A stretch of 33,428 nucleotides of DNA from Porticoccaceae bacterium UBA1989 (GCA_002335945.1 DDDD01000099.1:1-33428); one strand, 5' to 3'; positions 1 through 9,106 are shown, numbered from the stretch's first letter. The notes: generated from the letters alone by a model not told the origin. Numbers and translations are program-made.

Positions 1-330
1 ATGGATCTTGCCCTTACATCGGGGATTGATCAAATTGGTCATATAGAGCTCAAGGTCGCCAATGAGCAGCAGTACCAGCAGCAGGCACAGCAGCTAGCCA
101 TCGCCGACTCCCAGCAAAAAGCCGCTGCGCTGGCTAAGGCTTACGGCGCGACTTTAGGGCCTATTTTACAGATTGAATATCAGGGCTCAGCGGTGCGCTA
201 TCCCCAGCCGAGTTTCGGCATGAAAGCCATGAGTCGAGGCGCAACTATGGAACAGGCTGCGCCAGGCAGATATCTCCATGACAAGATACAGTTTAATGAC
301 CATATTAATGTGATCTTTGAGCTGCTCTAG
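1..330 (+). CDS. SIMPL/DUF541-domain protein, C-terminal part
   Basis: This is the 3' end of a gene that starts before the window; the ATG at base 1 is most likely an internal Met. The 109 visible residues match the end of the SIMPL (DUF541) fold: an Ala/Gln-rich helix with the family's A-x-x-DA-x-x-KA-x-x-LA-like pattern (here ADSQQKAAALAKAYGATLG), then a strand and a closing beta strand ending VIFELL. Family members (YggE-like) are usually about 230-250 residues and are exported to the periplasm; their function is poorly defined and in E. coli YggE is linked to oxidative stress. The signal peptide and N-terminal half are outside the window, so location cannot be checked. It ends just before a shared terminator with rpmE. 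Confidence 0.72.
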   Translation: MDLALTSGIDQIGHIELKVANEQQYQQQAQQLAIADSQQKAAALAKAYGATLGPILQIEYQGSAVRYPQPSFGMKAMSRGATMEQAAPGRYLHDKIQFNDHINVIFELL

Positions 331-354
331 ATCCCTGAAAAACGACAGGCATAA

Positions 355-390
355 AAAAATGCGCCAGGACTGAATCCATGGCGCATTTTT
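355..390. terminator. Bidirectional rho-independent terminator
   Basis: An 11-bp perfect stem (355-365 paired with 380-390) encloses a 14-nt loop. The arms begin with an A-run and end with a T-run, so the hairpin is followed by a U-tract in both directions. It lies between the converging SIMPL gene and rpmE and would end both transcripts. Confidence 0.85.
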
Positions 391-411
391 AAATACTTTC
401 TGGCTAACTGC

Positions 412-621
412 TTACTTTTTAGCAGCACCAAAGCGCTTGTTGAAGCGATCGATTCGACCACCAGTATCAGCGACTTTCTGCTTGCCTGTATAGAACGGGT
501 GACATGCAGAGCAAACATCTAAGTAGATGCCTTGAGCGCGTGTTGAACCGACGGTGATTACGTTGCCGCAGCTGCAAGTAGCTACTAGTTCGTGGTACTT
601 TGGGTGAATCTCATTTTTCAT
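412..621 (-). CDS. rpmE: 50S ribosomal protein L31 (zinc-binding type)
   Basis: Ribosomal protein L31, 69 residues, a small protein of the large subunit that helps bridge the subunits. The start MKNEIHPKYH and the four cysteines C16, C18, C37 and C40 (CSC and CSAC motifs) mark the zinc-containing C+ paralogue rather than the zinc-free type, so it can act as a zinc store. I start at the second of two consecutive ATGs because GGAG lies 6 nt before it and only 3 nt before the first. A longer frame to 678 exists but lacks L31 similarity and is leader. Divergent from priA, as in many gammaproteobacteria. Confidence in identity is very high. Confidence 0.98.
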   Translation of the reverse strand: MKNEIHPKYHELVATCSCGNVITVGSTRAQGIYLDVCSACHPFYTGKQKVADTGGRIDRFNKRFGAAKK

Positions 622-739
622 CATATACTCCAATTCGCGAGCCGCCACCCCATGTTGAACTGTTACACTACCCATCAAATGTTAACAATAAGTAGCTCAG
701 TCCACGCAAGGCACGGTAGGCCATGTCTTAAGAGCGCGG

Positions 740-767
740 ATTCTAGCAGAAAATAACTGGGTTACAA
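740..767 (-). promoter_or_regulatory. Sigma70 promoter of rpmE
   Basis: On the minus strand TTGTAA (767-762), a 16-bp spacer and TAGAAT (745-740) are followed by a GC-rich discriminator (CCGCG). That combination is typical of ribosomal-protein and stable-RNA promoters under growth-rate/stringent control; the regulation is inferred. It leaves a leader of roughly 110 nt before the L31 start. Confidence 0.6.
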
Positions 768-786
768 AAGGAATTCTCAACTATTT

Positions 787-3006
787 ATGGCTGATTTAGC
801 GCCTTTAATTCTTCGCATTGCAGTGCCTTCACCGCTGCGCCGGCTGTTCGATTATCTGGTTCCGGAAGCGATGGCTGAAAATTCCTCTCAGGCCTCCTTG
901 CAACCAGGCTGCCGAGTGACGGTTAACTTTGGTCGTCGGGAAGTTAACGGGTTAATTATTGAGCGAGCTGCTACCAGTGAATTTGCCCTAGATAAACTCA
1001 AGCCCATCAGCCAGTTAATCGATTCAGAACCCCTACTGCCCTCCTCTCTGTTTAAGCTCTTTATCTGGGCCTCTAGGTATTATCAACACCCCATTGGCGA
1101 CGCGCTATTTAGCACCTTGCCGATTCTGTTACGCAAAGGTGAGCTGCCGCCCGCACAGGGCCAGCGCTGTTGGCAACTGAGTACCTTTGGCAAGGGTCTG
1201 GGTCCTGATTCTCTAAAGCAGGCCCGCAAACAGCGAGCCTTGGTAGATCTGTTGCAAGCCGAAGGCATAGTGAGCGATGAGCGTCTGGCGGAAACCTTTT
1301 CCCGGGCCATCCTCAAACAGCTCGAACAGAAAACATTGATCGAGCCAATATTCCAGGCGCCACCGGCAATAGCCCTTGAGAAATTACTTAAGCAGAATCC
1401 ACTCAGCCTGTATTCCTCTCAGCAGGTCGCGATGGATGCCATTGATCTGCATAGCTTTAACTGCTCTCTCCTCGATGGTATTACCGGCAGCGGTAAAACT
1501 GAGGTTTATCTGCAGTCAATTGAAAAAGTATTGCGCTATGGACGCCAGGCACTGGTACTGATTCCAGAGATCAGCCTGACCCCGCAAACTGAGAAACGCT
1601 TTCGCGACCGCTTTAATGTTCCCATCGTAACCCTGCACTCGGGACTCACCGATAAACAGCGATTAAATGCTTGGATGCAGGCACGAGACGGCACTGCTAA
1701 AATTATCATGGGCACCCGCTCGGCGATATTTACACCCCTGCAAGCACCAGGGCTAATTATTCTCGATGAAGAGCATGATCAATCGTATAAGCAGCAGGAA
1801 GGTTTCAGATATTCAGCCCGAGACCTCGCAGTTATCCGTGCTCAGCAAGAAAACATCCCCATTATTCTCGGCTCCGCAACGCCCTCTTTGGAGTCATTGA
1901 ATAATTGCCATAAGGGTCGTTATCAGCATCTGATTCTCAGTACCCGAGCGGGCAACGCCGTGCAGCCCGACTGGAAGGTGATCGACCTAAAGACAGAGCG
2001 CAGCGACTCCGGTATTGCCGCCACTACATTGACGGCCATTGGCGATACTCTTAAAAATAATCATCAGGTGTTGGTGTTTCTGAACCGCCGCGGTTATGCC
2101 CCGGCCATGCTCTGCCATCAATGTGGTTGGACGGCGGAATGTAAGAGCTGTGATTCACGGCTCACCGTACACCGTGCTCGCAGTCGACTTATCTGCCACC
2201 ATTGCGACTACCAGCAGCGTATTCCCCAGCAATGTCCCTGCTGTCTAAGTCGCCAACTCGTTGCTGCAGGCGAAGGTACCGAACGTAGCGAGGCGTTTTT
2301 GCAACGCTGTTTTCCCGGGACTAAAGTATTGCGGGTAGATCGCGATAGCACCCGTAAAAAAGGCGCCATGCAAGAGGTGTTTGATACCGCAGACAGCGGA
2401 CAGCCTTGCATTTTGATTGGCACCCAGATGCTGGCCAAGGGCCATCATTTTGAGAATGTGACGCTAGTGGCCGTGCTGGATGCAGACAGTGGGCTGTTTA
2501 GTCCAGACTTTCGTGGCCATGAGCGTATGGGCCAGTTATTGACCCAGGTCGCCGGTCGCAGTGGCCGGGGTGATGCGCCGGGCCGTGTTTTTGTCCAGAC
2601 CCATCAACCAGATCATCCCCTACTCGAAATGCTCATCACTCGTGGCTATGGTTATTTTGCCGAACAGTTAATACCTCAGCGGCAGTTAACCCAGTTACCA
2701 CCCTTCAGGCACATGGCGGTTATCCGTGCAGAGTCCAATCGCGCCGACGAGGCCGAGGCCTTTTTGCGCCTAGCGCGCAAGATAGCCGAGAGCCTAGTGC
2801 CCGCCACTCCCGAGCTAAGCTACCTAGGCCCATTGCCTGCCATCATGGAAAAACGTGCGGGGCGCTTCAGGTATCTGTTGCAGGTGGAAGCTGATCAGCG
2901 CGGGGCATTGCAGAGCCTACTCTCGGCTGTGGCTGTTCAGCTTGAGAATCACAAAGACTCTCGGCGGGTACGCTGGTCAATTGATGTGGATCCTCAGGAA
3001 CTTTAA
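787..3006 (+). CDS. priA: Primosomal protein N' (PriA helicase)
   Basis: PriA, 739 residues (E. coli about 732), the DNA helicase that recognises abandoned replication forks and reloads DnaB. Visible in order: the N-terminal 3'-DNA-binding region; Walker A GITGSGKTEVY with Lys237; DEEH box at 327-330; GSATPS motif III; a zinc-binding insert with eight cysteines in CxxC pairs starting around residue 440 (CHQC, CKSC, CHHC, CPCC); then motifs V/VI (GTQMLAKGHHF and QVAGRSGRG). All catalytic elements are intact. The start is ATG 787; an AAAGGA sits 14 nt upstream, so the ribosome site is weak. It is divergent from rpmE and followed 87 bp later by an FtsN-like gene, conserved synteny. Confidence 0.98.
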   Translation: MADLAPLILRIAVPSPLRRLFDYLVPEAMAENSSQASLQPGCRVTVNFGRREVNGLIIERAATSEFALDKLKPISQLIDSEPLLPSSLFKLFIWASRYYQHPIGDALFSTLPILLRKGELPPAQGQRCWQLSTFGKGLGPDSLKQARKQRALVDLLQAEGIVSDERLAETFSRAILKQLEQKTLIEPIFQAPPAIALEKLLKQNPLSLYSSQQVAMDAIDLHSFNCSLLDGITGSGKTEVYLQSIEKVLRYGRQALVLIPEISLTPQTEKRFRDRFNVPIVTLHSGLTDKQRLNAWMQARDGTAKIIMGTRSAIFTPLQAPGLIILDEEHDQSYKQQEGFRYSARDLAVIRAQQENIPIILGSATPSLESLNNCHKGRYQHLILSTRAGNAVQPDWKVIDLKTERSDSGIAATTLTAIGDTLKNNHQVLVFLNRRGYAPAMLCHQCGWTAECKSCDSRLTVHRARSRLICHHCDYQQRIPQQCPCCLSRQLVAAGEGTERSEAFLQRCFPGTKVLRVDRDSTRKKGAMQEVFDTADSGQPCILIGTQMLAKGHHFENVTLVAVLDADSGLFSPDFRGHERMGQLLTQVAGRSGRGDAPGRVFVQTHQPDHPLLEMLITRGYGYFAEQLIPQRQLTQLPPFRHMAVIRAESNRADEAEAFLRLARKIAESLVPATPELSYLGPLPAIMEKRAGRFRYLLQVEADQRGALQSLLSAVAVQLENHKDSRRVRWSIDVDPQEL

Positions 3007-3022
3007 GCGATAAAAATCGCTT
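3005..3022 (+). terminator. Hairpin immediately after priA
   Basis: A perfect 7-bp inverted repeat (AAGCGAT, AAAA loop, ATCGCTT) begins inside the priA stop codon. No T-tract follows, so it may only be a partial terminator or a 3'-end stabiliser. Confidence 0.35.
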
Positions 3023-3093
3023 CCCAATCAATAAAACCTTTAGCTGACTCATTCATTGGCCTACAATTCCCGAATTACTCAGGACTATGTTTT

Positions 3094-3624
3094 ATGGCGC
3101 AAGACTACACAAAAAAATCTGCAACCCGCTACCCCAAGCAAAAAGCTACCGAAGTAAAATCATCACGACCTGCCTTTTTCTCAGGGTTGATTATCGGGGC
3201 GCTCTGTATGTATTTTGTGCCTATTATGCTTGAGCCAAAACTCGAAGATCCCAACTCTCCCGTCGAGTCCACAGAAGAATCTAAGCTGTCAGCTCTTAAG
3301 TTCGATTTTTATACCCTGCTTAAAGACTCAGAGATTATTGTTCCTGATAGCGGTCAATTTACCAACAGTGAAAGTAAGCCAGAGAAAGATTATGCCTACC
3401 TGCTGCAGGTAGGTTCATTTAGAAATCCTCGAGATGCCGAGGGCCTCAAGGTTCAGTTGCTACTGCTAAATCTGTCTGCTGAAATCGAAACGTTTAGCCT
3501 GGATACAGGCACCGTGCATCGCGTGCTGGTCGGCCCCTTTGCCAACACGTCAAAGATGGCATCGGCGCAGGTCAAGCTGGCTGAGAACAGAATCAACAGC
3601 CTGTTACTAAAGAGAAAGCTCTAA
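3094..3624 (+). CDS. FtsN-like SPOR-domain membrane protein
   Basis: A 176-residue bitopic inner-membrane protein with a periplasmic SPOR domain. Visible parts: a basic cytoplasmic tail rich in Lys/Arg (residues 1-25), one transmembrane helix (about 27-46), a linker that contains the KFDFYTLL...IIVPD element seen between the membrane helix and SPOR domain in FtsN-like proteins, and the SPOR domain (about 98-175; YLLQVGSF...VHRVLVGPF). SPOR domains bind denuded glycan strands at the septum. Its position directly after priA matches ftsN in E. coli (priA-cytR-ftsN-hslVU) and the SPOR gene in Pseudomonas. It is shorter than E. coli FtsN (319 residues). Division role is therefore likely but inferred from synteny. 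Converges on puuA with an 18-bp gap. Confidence 0.8.
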   Translation: MAQDYTKKSATRYPKQKATEVKSSRPAFFSGLIIGALCMYFVPIMLEPKLEDPNSPVESTEESKLSALKFDFYTLLKDSEIIVPDSGQFTNSESKPEKDYAYLLQVGSFRNPRDAEGLKVQLLLLNLSAEIETFSLDTGTVHRVLVGPFANTSKMASAQVKLAENRINSLLLKRKL

Positions 3625-3642
3625 GCCGCCAAGAGAGGCTCG

Positions 3643-4989
3643 TTATAGATAGGCGTCGTATTCCAGCAGAGTCACGCGACTATCAAACTCCTGCTTTTCT
3701 TTACGCTTGCTGAGCGCGAACGTTTTCTGCAACTCAGTGCCAAGGTACTCCCCAATAAAATCGGACTGTTCAAACTTTTCCAGAGCATTCTGCCAAAAAT
3801 GCGGTAGTTCTGCTTTAACATCCCCAGCATCCCCCACCACTGCCTGTGGCGCAGCCATTTTGTTTTCGATCCCGTAAAGGGCACCCGCTAACATCGCAGC
3901 GACTGTTAGATACACATTGGCATCAGCGCCAGCAACACGATGTTCAATTCTTATGGCGCGGTTATCCCCACCCGGAATACGAATAGCCGTGGTGCGGTTT
4001 TCGTAACCCCAGTTAGGGGCCAATGGGGCATAGCAGCCAGGGACCATACGTCGATAAGAGTTAATATTGGGAGCAAAAATCGCCATGCTGTCGGCCATGG
4101 TTGCCAGACATCCTGCTACTGCATGGCCCAGTAGTTCGGAGCCTGCATCCGTGCCATTATCAAAGACATTCTGGCCATCGGCATCAATCAAACTGAAATG
4201 AATATGCATACCATTGCCCACCTGCTCGGCAAAAGGCTTTGCCATAAATGATGCGACTTTGTTGTGACTGCGGGCCACATTGCGAATTGCCCGTTTTAAC
4301 ATACTGCCCTGATCACAGGCGCGCATGGCGCAGTCCTGATGATAGAGGTTTATCTCAAACTGAGACGGACCAAATTCGGTAATCAAGGTGTCGACAGGTA
4401 AGTTTTGACGTTTTGCGGCATCGGTAATGGCATCCATTAAGGGTGCCGTCTCACGCATGATGTCCATACCATAGGTCTGACCACCCAGAGCCGGTGAACC
4501 ATTTAGAGCTCGCTGACTATGCTGAGGCTCGCCGAATTTGTCGCGGTCTAGCTCAAATAGATGAAACTCCATTTCACTGGCAACCACAGGCCGCAGACCC
4601 AGCTTAGCGTAGCGATCTAATACAGATTGCAGCACCATTCGCGGATCACCCCCATAAGGTTCATCACCACCAAAACTGCCCATTGAAACTATTACCTGCG
4701 CAGTAGGCTTATCCGCCCAGGGCACCCGCGCCAGTGTTTCAGGATCTGCAGTGCAGACACCGTCAGCATCGCCGCTCTCCTGCACCAACTCTTCGAGATC
4801 ACGACCCCAGGCATCGAGGGAACAGGTATTTTGCGGCATTTTATAACCGCCATTAAACACCTTGGCTATCTGTTCCCGAGGCAGCCATTTACCACGATGG
4901 ATACCATTGAGGTCATGCAAGATCACTTCGAATATCTCGATATCCGGATTGTCTTGCAAAAATTGATCAAGTGTTTGAGGTTGTGCCAT
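3643..4989 (-). CDS. puuA: Gamma-glutamylpolyamine synthetase (glutamine synthetase family)
   Basis: A 448-residue glutamine-synthetase-fold ligase. The metal and glutamate-binding signatures are present: Glu141 in SEMEF, Glu205 in TEFGPSQFE with Glu212, HIHFS at 262-266, the NSYRR loop with Arg313, the NR motif at 331-332 and RIEHR with Glu349. Length and the phrase MVPGCYAPLAPNWGYENRT place it with the PuuA/PauA/GlnA-like branch that glutamylates amines with ATP, rather than with ammonia-assimilating GlnA (about 470 residues with an adenylylation loop). Expected reaction: putrescine, cadaverine or another amine + glutamate + ATP to the gamma-glutamylamine. Context supports this: a puuD-type hydrolase, polyamine aminotransferase and decarboxylase lie downstream in the window. 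The exact amine cannot be read from sequence. AGAAG lies just upstream of the start. Confidence 0.85.
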   Translation of the reverse strand: MAQPQTLDQFLQDNPDIEIFEVILHDLNGIHRGKWLPREQIAKVFNGGYKMPQNTCSLDAWGRDLEELVQESGDADGVCTADPETLARVPWADKPTAQVIVSMGSFGGDEPYGGDPRMVLQSVLDRYAKLGLRPVVASEMEFHLFELDRDKFGEPQHSQRALNGSPALGGQTYGMDIMRETAPLMDAITDAAKRQNLPVDTLITEFGPSQFEINLYHQDCAMRACDQGSMLKRAIRNVARSHNKVASFMAKPFAEQVGNGMHIHFSLIDADGQNVFDNGTDAGSELLGHAVAGCLATMADSMAIFAPNINSYRRMVPGCYAPLAPNWGYENRTTAIRIPGGDNRAIRIEHRVAGADANVYLTVAAMLAGALYGIENKMAAPQAVVGDAGDVKAELPHFWQNALEKFEQSDFIGEYLGTELQKTFALSKRKEKQEFDSRVTLLEYDAYL

Positions 4990-5067
4990 CTGCTGTCTTC
5001 TTTCGCTATTTTCTAAACCACATTATCTCATTTTGCGCAGTAATAAAAAGTCATAGCTTAAATCAGC

Positions 5068-5082
5068 TACCCCTTGAGGGTA
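5068..5082. promoter_or_regulatory. Dyad TACCC-N5-GGGTA in the puuA/amidohydrolase divergent region
   Basis: A perfect 5-bp inverted repeat with a 5-nt centre lies between the divergent puuA and amidohydrolase genes. Similar ACCC/GGGT dyads occur upstream of puuD/spuC (12510-12593), so it could be a shared operator. No regulator can be named from the sequence. Confidence 0.3.
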
Positions 5083-5155
5083 TTTGGTGAAATACTCGAC
5101 AGGGCAATATTAGAGTAGTATTTACTCCCTATTAAATAACAATGCGATTGCCTAG

Positions 5156-7093
5156 ATGAATGCTCTAATTGTGCTTTTAATGCTCTTCCTCGTTGGCTGT
5201 TCTGAACAGCAAACTCCCCCCGCCGACGCTCTCTTTAGAGGCGGTGTTATCTATACCGCCGATGCCGCTCAGTCCGTCGCCTCGGCTATTGCGATTCGCG
5301 ACGACAGGGTTGTTTATATTGGCAGCGATGAGTCTGCCGCAGGGTTTATCGGCCCAAACACAGCGATAACCGAGTTGCAGGGAAAGATGATTATTCCCGG
5401 CCTCCACGACGTGCATGTGCACCTGCCCGGCATTGTTGAAACCGACAGCTGTGATCTGGCAAGCCTGCCTTTATCCCTTGAGGAGTTAGTACCCCGCCTC
5501 AAAACATGTACCGCTGACATACCTCCTGGGGAATGGTTGCTAGTCAATCAATGGTCGTTCACCTGGGGCAACGAACCCTCAGAACGCCTGCCCACGCTCC
5601 GTATGGCATTAGATGCGGTTTCCACGGAACACCCGATTGTTTTGTTGGGCAATGATGGCCACCATGGCGCGGCCAATAGTTATGCCCTGCGTCTGGCTAC
5701 CGATAAAAATGGCGCGCAGATTGGTTTAAGCGCCGCCACATTGGCCAATCAATTTTCCAAGTACAGAGAGCTGGTTGCCACAGATGCCAGTGGTGAACCC
5801 AGTGGTGGACTCAACGAAGACGCCCGTAAGCTGGTTAATGTTCCCAGTCTTTGGGGCTATCCCGAAATAGATCTAAGTCTCTACGAGAGAATCGGGCAGC
5901 GATTGGCCTCTCTGGGTATTACCTCAGTATTGGATGCCGCACTGACGCCAAAAGAAATCGGCAACTTTGCCGTAATGGCCAAGCAGTCACCCCTTAGCTG
6001 GCGGATGACGGCCGCATTTTTTACTGAGTTCGAGGACTATCGGCCACAGCCAGATCAAGCCATTGATGTCGATAAGCTTGTAGCTGACCTACAGGCGGTG
6101 CAAAAAAAATACCGCGATATTGAGAATCTTAAAATTGATACCGCGAAGATTTTTGTCGACGGTGTTATAGAAGGAGACCCCTACGCTAACCCACCTACCT
6201 TGCCCAATGCCGCGGTGCTCAAAAACTACCGACAGCCACAGTTTGCGAAAGATGTCGACTCCGGACGCATTTCAGTCACAGGCTATGTGGATCCAGGTTC
6301 TTCAGACTGTGAGGCCCCGCAAACAAATATCCCTGCCGCACAGTGCGTAAAGAGCAAGGGCATTTTGGAAAAGGAACAGGCATTTATTCATAACTATACC
6401 CTGGCCCTTTATGCCGCCGGTATTAATGTGCATAGCCATGCTGTTGGTGATCGCGCGGTGCGAGCTGCCCTAGATGCCTTTGAAGCTGCTCAGATCGCCA
6501 GCCCAGATTCACAGGCCACTGTAGCCATTGCCCATGCCCAGCTGGTGCATCCAGATGACATAGAGCGCTTTGCGTCCTTAGCTGTATTTGCTGCCTTTAC
6601 CTATGCCTGGATCGAACCCGATATCGACTATCTGATGACTGTGTCACCGTTTATCGATCCGATAATGTCTGAGGATGATCTGTTTAATCCAACCGGTTAT
6701 GCCTACCTAAACAGCTATCCGGTAGCCTCTATTCTGGCCGCCGGCGGCAAGCCAACCGCAGGCAGTGATGCACCGGTTGATACCCGTGATCCGAGACCGT
6801 TTTTTAATCTTGAAAAAGCGGTGACCCGACATAATGACCGCACCGGGCACATCTATAATCCCGAACAGCGTATTTCAGTGCGAGACGCCTTGGACGCCTA
6901 CACCATTAACGGCGCCAGGGCACTGCGCCAGGATCATCTGACGGGCTCATTGGAACTGGGCAAAAAAGCGGACTTTGTGATTTTAAATCATGACCTGCTA
7001 GCCCTAGAAACAGAGGGCAATACGACAGAGATTTCTGAGACTCAGGTTATCGCAACCTGGTTTGATGGCCGTGAAATTTATCGCGCAGACTAA
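5156..7093 (+). CDS. Lipoprotein amidohydrolase (YtcJ/amidohydrolase-3 family)
   Basis: A 645-residue metal-dependent hydrolase of the amidohydrolase-3/YtcJ group. Residues 1-15 form a lipoprotein signal ending in the lipobox LVGC (Cys15), so it is probably anchored in the envelope; unusually the n-region has no Lys or Arg, yet a TAG stop sits directly before the ATG, so the start cannot lie further upstream. Metal-binding motifs: HDVHVH in the first strand, the lysine in TAKIFVDGV, HSHAVGDRAV, AHAQLV and the catalytic Asp of TAGSDAPV. The substrate of this family is seldom known (amides, cyclic ureas, N-acyl compounds). It is divergent from puuA and converges on the sulfotransferase gene through a shared hairpin. 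Family confident, substrate unknown. Confidence 0.85.
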   Translation: MNALIVLLMLFLVGCSEQQTPPADALFRGGVIYTADAAQSVASAIAIRDDRVVYIGSDESAAGFIGPNTAITELQGKMIIPGLHDVHVHLPGIVETDSCDLASLPLSLEELVPRLKTCTADIPPGEWLLVNQWSFTWGNEPSERLPTLRMALDAVSTEHPIVLLGNDGHHGAANSYALRLATDKNGAQIGLSAATLANQFSKYRELVATDASGEPSGGLNEDARKLVNVPSLWGYPEIDLSLYERIGQRLASLGITSVLDAALTPKEIGNFAVMAKQSPLSWRMTAAFFTEFEDYRPQPDQAIDVDKLVADLQAVQKKYRDIENLKIDTAKIFVDGVIEGDPYANPPTLPNAAVLKNYRQPQFAKDVDSGRISVTGYVDPGSSDCEAPQTNIPAAQCVKSKGILEKEQAFIHNYTLALYAAGINVHSHAVGDRAVRAALDAFEAAQIASPDSQATVAIAHAQLVHPDDIERFASLAVFAAFTYAWIEPDIDYLMTVSPFIDPIMSEDDLFNPTGYAYLNSYPVASILAAGGKPTAGSDAPVDTRDPRPFFNLEKAVTRHNDRTGHIYNPEQRISVRDALDAYTINGARALRQDHLTGSLELGKKADFVILNHDLLALETEGNTTEISETQVIATWFDGREIYRAD

Positions 7094-7108
7094 ATAAAGT
7101 TTAGTCTG
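7086..7108. terminator. Hairpin spanning both stop codons of a convergent pair
   Basis: A perfect 9-bp stem (CAGACTAAA 7086-7094 with TTTAGTCTG 7100-7108, 5-nt loop) contains the TAA of the amidohydrolase gene in one arm and the TAA of the sulfotransferase gene in the other. There is no clear T-tract, so termination efficiency is uncertain. Confidence 0.45.
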
Positions 7109-9089
7109 TGGCCAGATCGCCCAGCGCATTTTTGAGAGGCTGAAGGTCTTTTTCAAAATGCTTCCAATAGGCCACTGCAGATTTATAGATGGGCTGGCGC
7201 ACCTGTTCTGAGCTGGCGGTATTTACTGCCCGCTCGGTCTCATGAAAACGCAGACATTGCTCTTCCATGGGCAGCGCACAGTAGTCCAGTAACTGACTCA
7301 CGTTGTGCTCAAGATTATCAACCACCTCTTCATAATTTACCGAATGAATCTTGCCGGGAAATACCCTCTGCCAGTGAGCCATCAATCGAATATAGTCTCG
7401 ATAGTAGCGACCCAGATCGTCTAGGTCGTAGGCAAAGTACTGCCCCTCTGCCCACAGCTGCTTGAAGCAACCAAAACAGTTATCCATGGGGTGACGAACT
7501 GTATTGATGATTTTTGCATTGGGCATAGCCAATAAAATCAGCCCCACATAGAGAAAATTATTAGGCAGTTTATCAATGAAAAAAGGCGCATCTGTCTGCC
7601 GATGACGCTGGGCCTGCTGCATAAACTGCTCGCCTATGGCCTGCCAGTTTTCGTGGTTAAGTTCGCTGACTCCAAGTGGGTAGGCCTGGCTGGCCATCAA
7701 CTGAGGTGGTCTATTCATGCGCTGAGCCAGCCAGGGAATATAGGGCAGCTCTCTGGTGCCTTCGACCTGTGAATGGGAGGCGAGAATCTGTTCCTGTAAG
7801 GTAGATCCCGACCGGGGCAGGCCGAGAATAAAGATGGCGGCGTCATCCTCTATGCCCACCGTTCTGTTTTTTTCTACAAACTCAGCACTAAAGGTTTGGA
7901 TAATATTATCCACCTGCTGAGTGAATTTATCGGCGCTCCAGTCAACCAGTTTTTTCTTGACCAGATTACCCGCAGCATAGGAAGCAAAAGCACCGCACCA
8001 ATCTTTTCGATGCTCATAGGCCTTACCCAGCGCATAGTTAAAATGCACTGTCTGCTGATCAGTCAGATCACCTGCCGCCAGCACTGCGATCATTTTTTCG
8101 ACTTCATCATCAGTGAATCTGTAAGTTTTAAGATTGGATAATGACCAGGCAGCTTCGCCATGTTTAGGGTCTAATCTCATGCAACGTTGATAGGTCTCGA
8201 TAGCATCTTCCTGCTGACCAAAGGTTTTTAGTACCGTGGCCTTTTGTGACAGAGCGGGAACATAGTCGGGCCTCTGCTGTAACACTAGATCGTACTGTTC
8301 CAGAGCCTCGGGGAATCGGTTATCTTTGCTGAAGATACTGCCCAGCAACATGCGCCCTTCTGTTTTATCTGGATCGATGCGCAACGCCTGCTGCGCGGCC
8401 TCTTCGGCTTCCGTGACCTGATCTTGACGAGACAGTGCCGAGGCCAGCTTTAGCCACCATTTTGGACGTTCGGGCATCTTGCGTATTAGGGATCGGGACA
8501 GTTCTTCGGCCCAGCGGGCACGGCCGCTTTCGAGGGCTCGCTCGATTAGAAACTCTTTGGCACCCACATTATCTGGGTCCTGCTTGAGCACCTCGCGACA
8601 CTGGGTTTCGGCAGCGGCAATATCACCCGCCGTTGCCATTCGATAGGCGGCATAGACCTTTTCTTTTAGGGCCGCCCGCTGCGCATTAATACTATCTAAT
8701 GCTTCTGATTGATCGGCTTTGCCTAACTGTTTAAGCAGCTGTGCCAGGAGGTTGCTCGGACCCTTTAATTTTCCATCCAGGGCCAGGGCGCGGCGCAGTG
8801 AAGATTCAGACTGCGGATATTTTTTCAGGGCGTATTGCACCTTACCCAAATCAGCCCAGGCATGGGCAAAATCATCTGCTATAGCAATGGCTGCTGTAAA
8901 TCCCTGCTCTGCTTTTATTAGATCACCACGACGCTCCCAGACCTGGGCGCGCAGTCGTAAGGTATTAACCTCACGAGGGTTGATAGCCAGCAGTCGTTCA
9001 CAGATCTCTTCGCAACGGTCTAGATTGCCTTCGCGCAATGCAGTGAGTGCCTGAAAGAATTGTTGCTGAGGATCCATAATGTTGGCCAT
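7101..9089 (-). CDS. TPR-repeat sulfotransferase
   Basis: A 662-residue fusion. Residues about 5-390 are a run of tetratricopeptide repeats (for example the A/L pattern in ADDFAHAWADLGKVQYALKK and GEAAWSLSNLKTYRF). Residues about 410-655 are a PAPS-dependent sulfotransferase: the 5'-phosphosulfate loop FILGLPRSGSTLQEQ near residue 417 and the 3'-phosphate-binding motif NTVRHPMDNCFGCF near residue 525 are intact. No signal peptide is visible, so it is likely cytoplasmic. TPR-sulfotransferases next to TonB receptors are frequent in marine proteobacteria, but their acceptor is unknown. It lies 97 bp downstream of the TonB receptor gene, beyond a strong terminator, so it probably depends on read-through or its own weak promoter. 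Start could be ATG 9089 or the Met four codons later; neither has a good ribosome site. Confidence 0.88.
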   Translation of the reverse strand: MANIMDPQQQFFQALTALREGNLDRCEEICERLLAINPREVNTLRLRAQVWERRGDLIKAEQGFTAAIAIADDFAHAWADLGKVQYALKKYPQSESSLRRALALDGKLKGPSNLLAQLLKQLGKADQSEALDSINAQRAALKEKVYAAYRMATAGDIAAAETQCREVLKQDPDNVGAKEFLIERALESGRARWAEELSRSLIRKMPERPKWWLKLASALSRQDQVTEAEEAAQQALRIDPDKTEGRMLLGSIFSKDNRFPEALEQYDLVLQQRPDYVPALSQKATVLKTFGQQEDAIETYQRCMRLDPKHGEAAWSLSNLKTYRFTDDEVEKMIAVLAAGDLTDQQTVHFNYALGKAYEHRKDWCGAFASYAAGNLVKKKLVDWSADKFTQQVDNIIQTFSAEFVEKNRTVGIEDDAAIFILGLPRSGSTLQEQILASHSQVEGTRELPYIPWLAQRMNRPPQLMASQAYPLGVSELNHENWQAIGEQFMQQAQRHRQTDAPFFIDKLPNNFLYVGLILLAMPNAKIINTVRHPMDNCFGCFKQLWAEGQYFAYDLDDLGRYYRDYIRLMAHWQRVFPGKIHSVNYEEVVDNLEHNVSQLLDYCALPMEEQCLRFHETERAVNTASSEQVRQPIYKSAVAYWKHFEKDLQPLKNALGDLATD

Positions 9090-9106
9090 CGTTTTTTACA
9101 GGTGAT

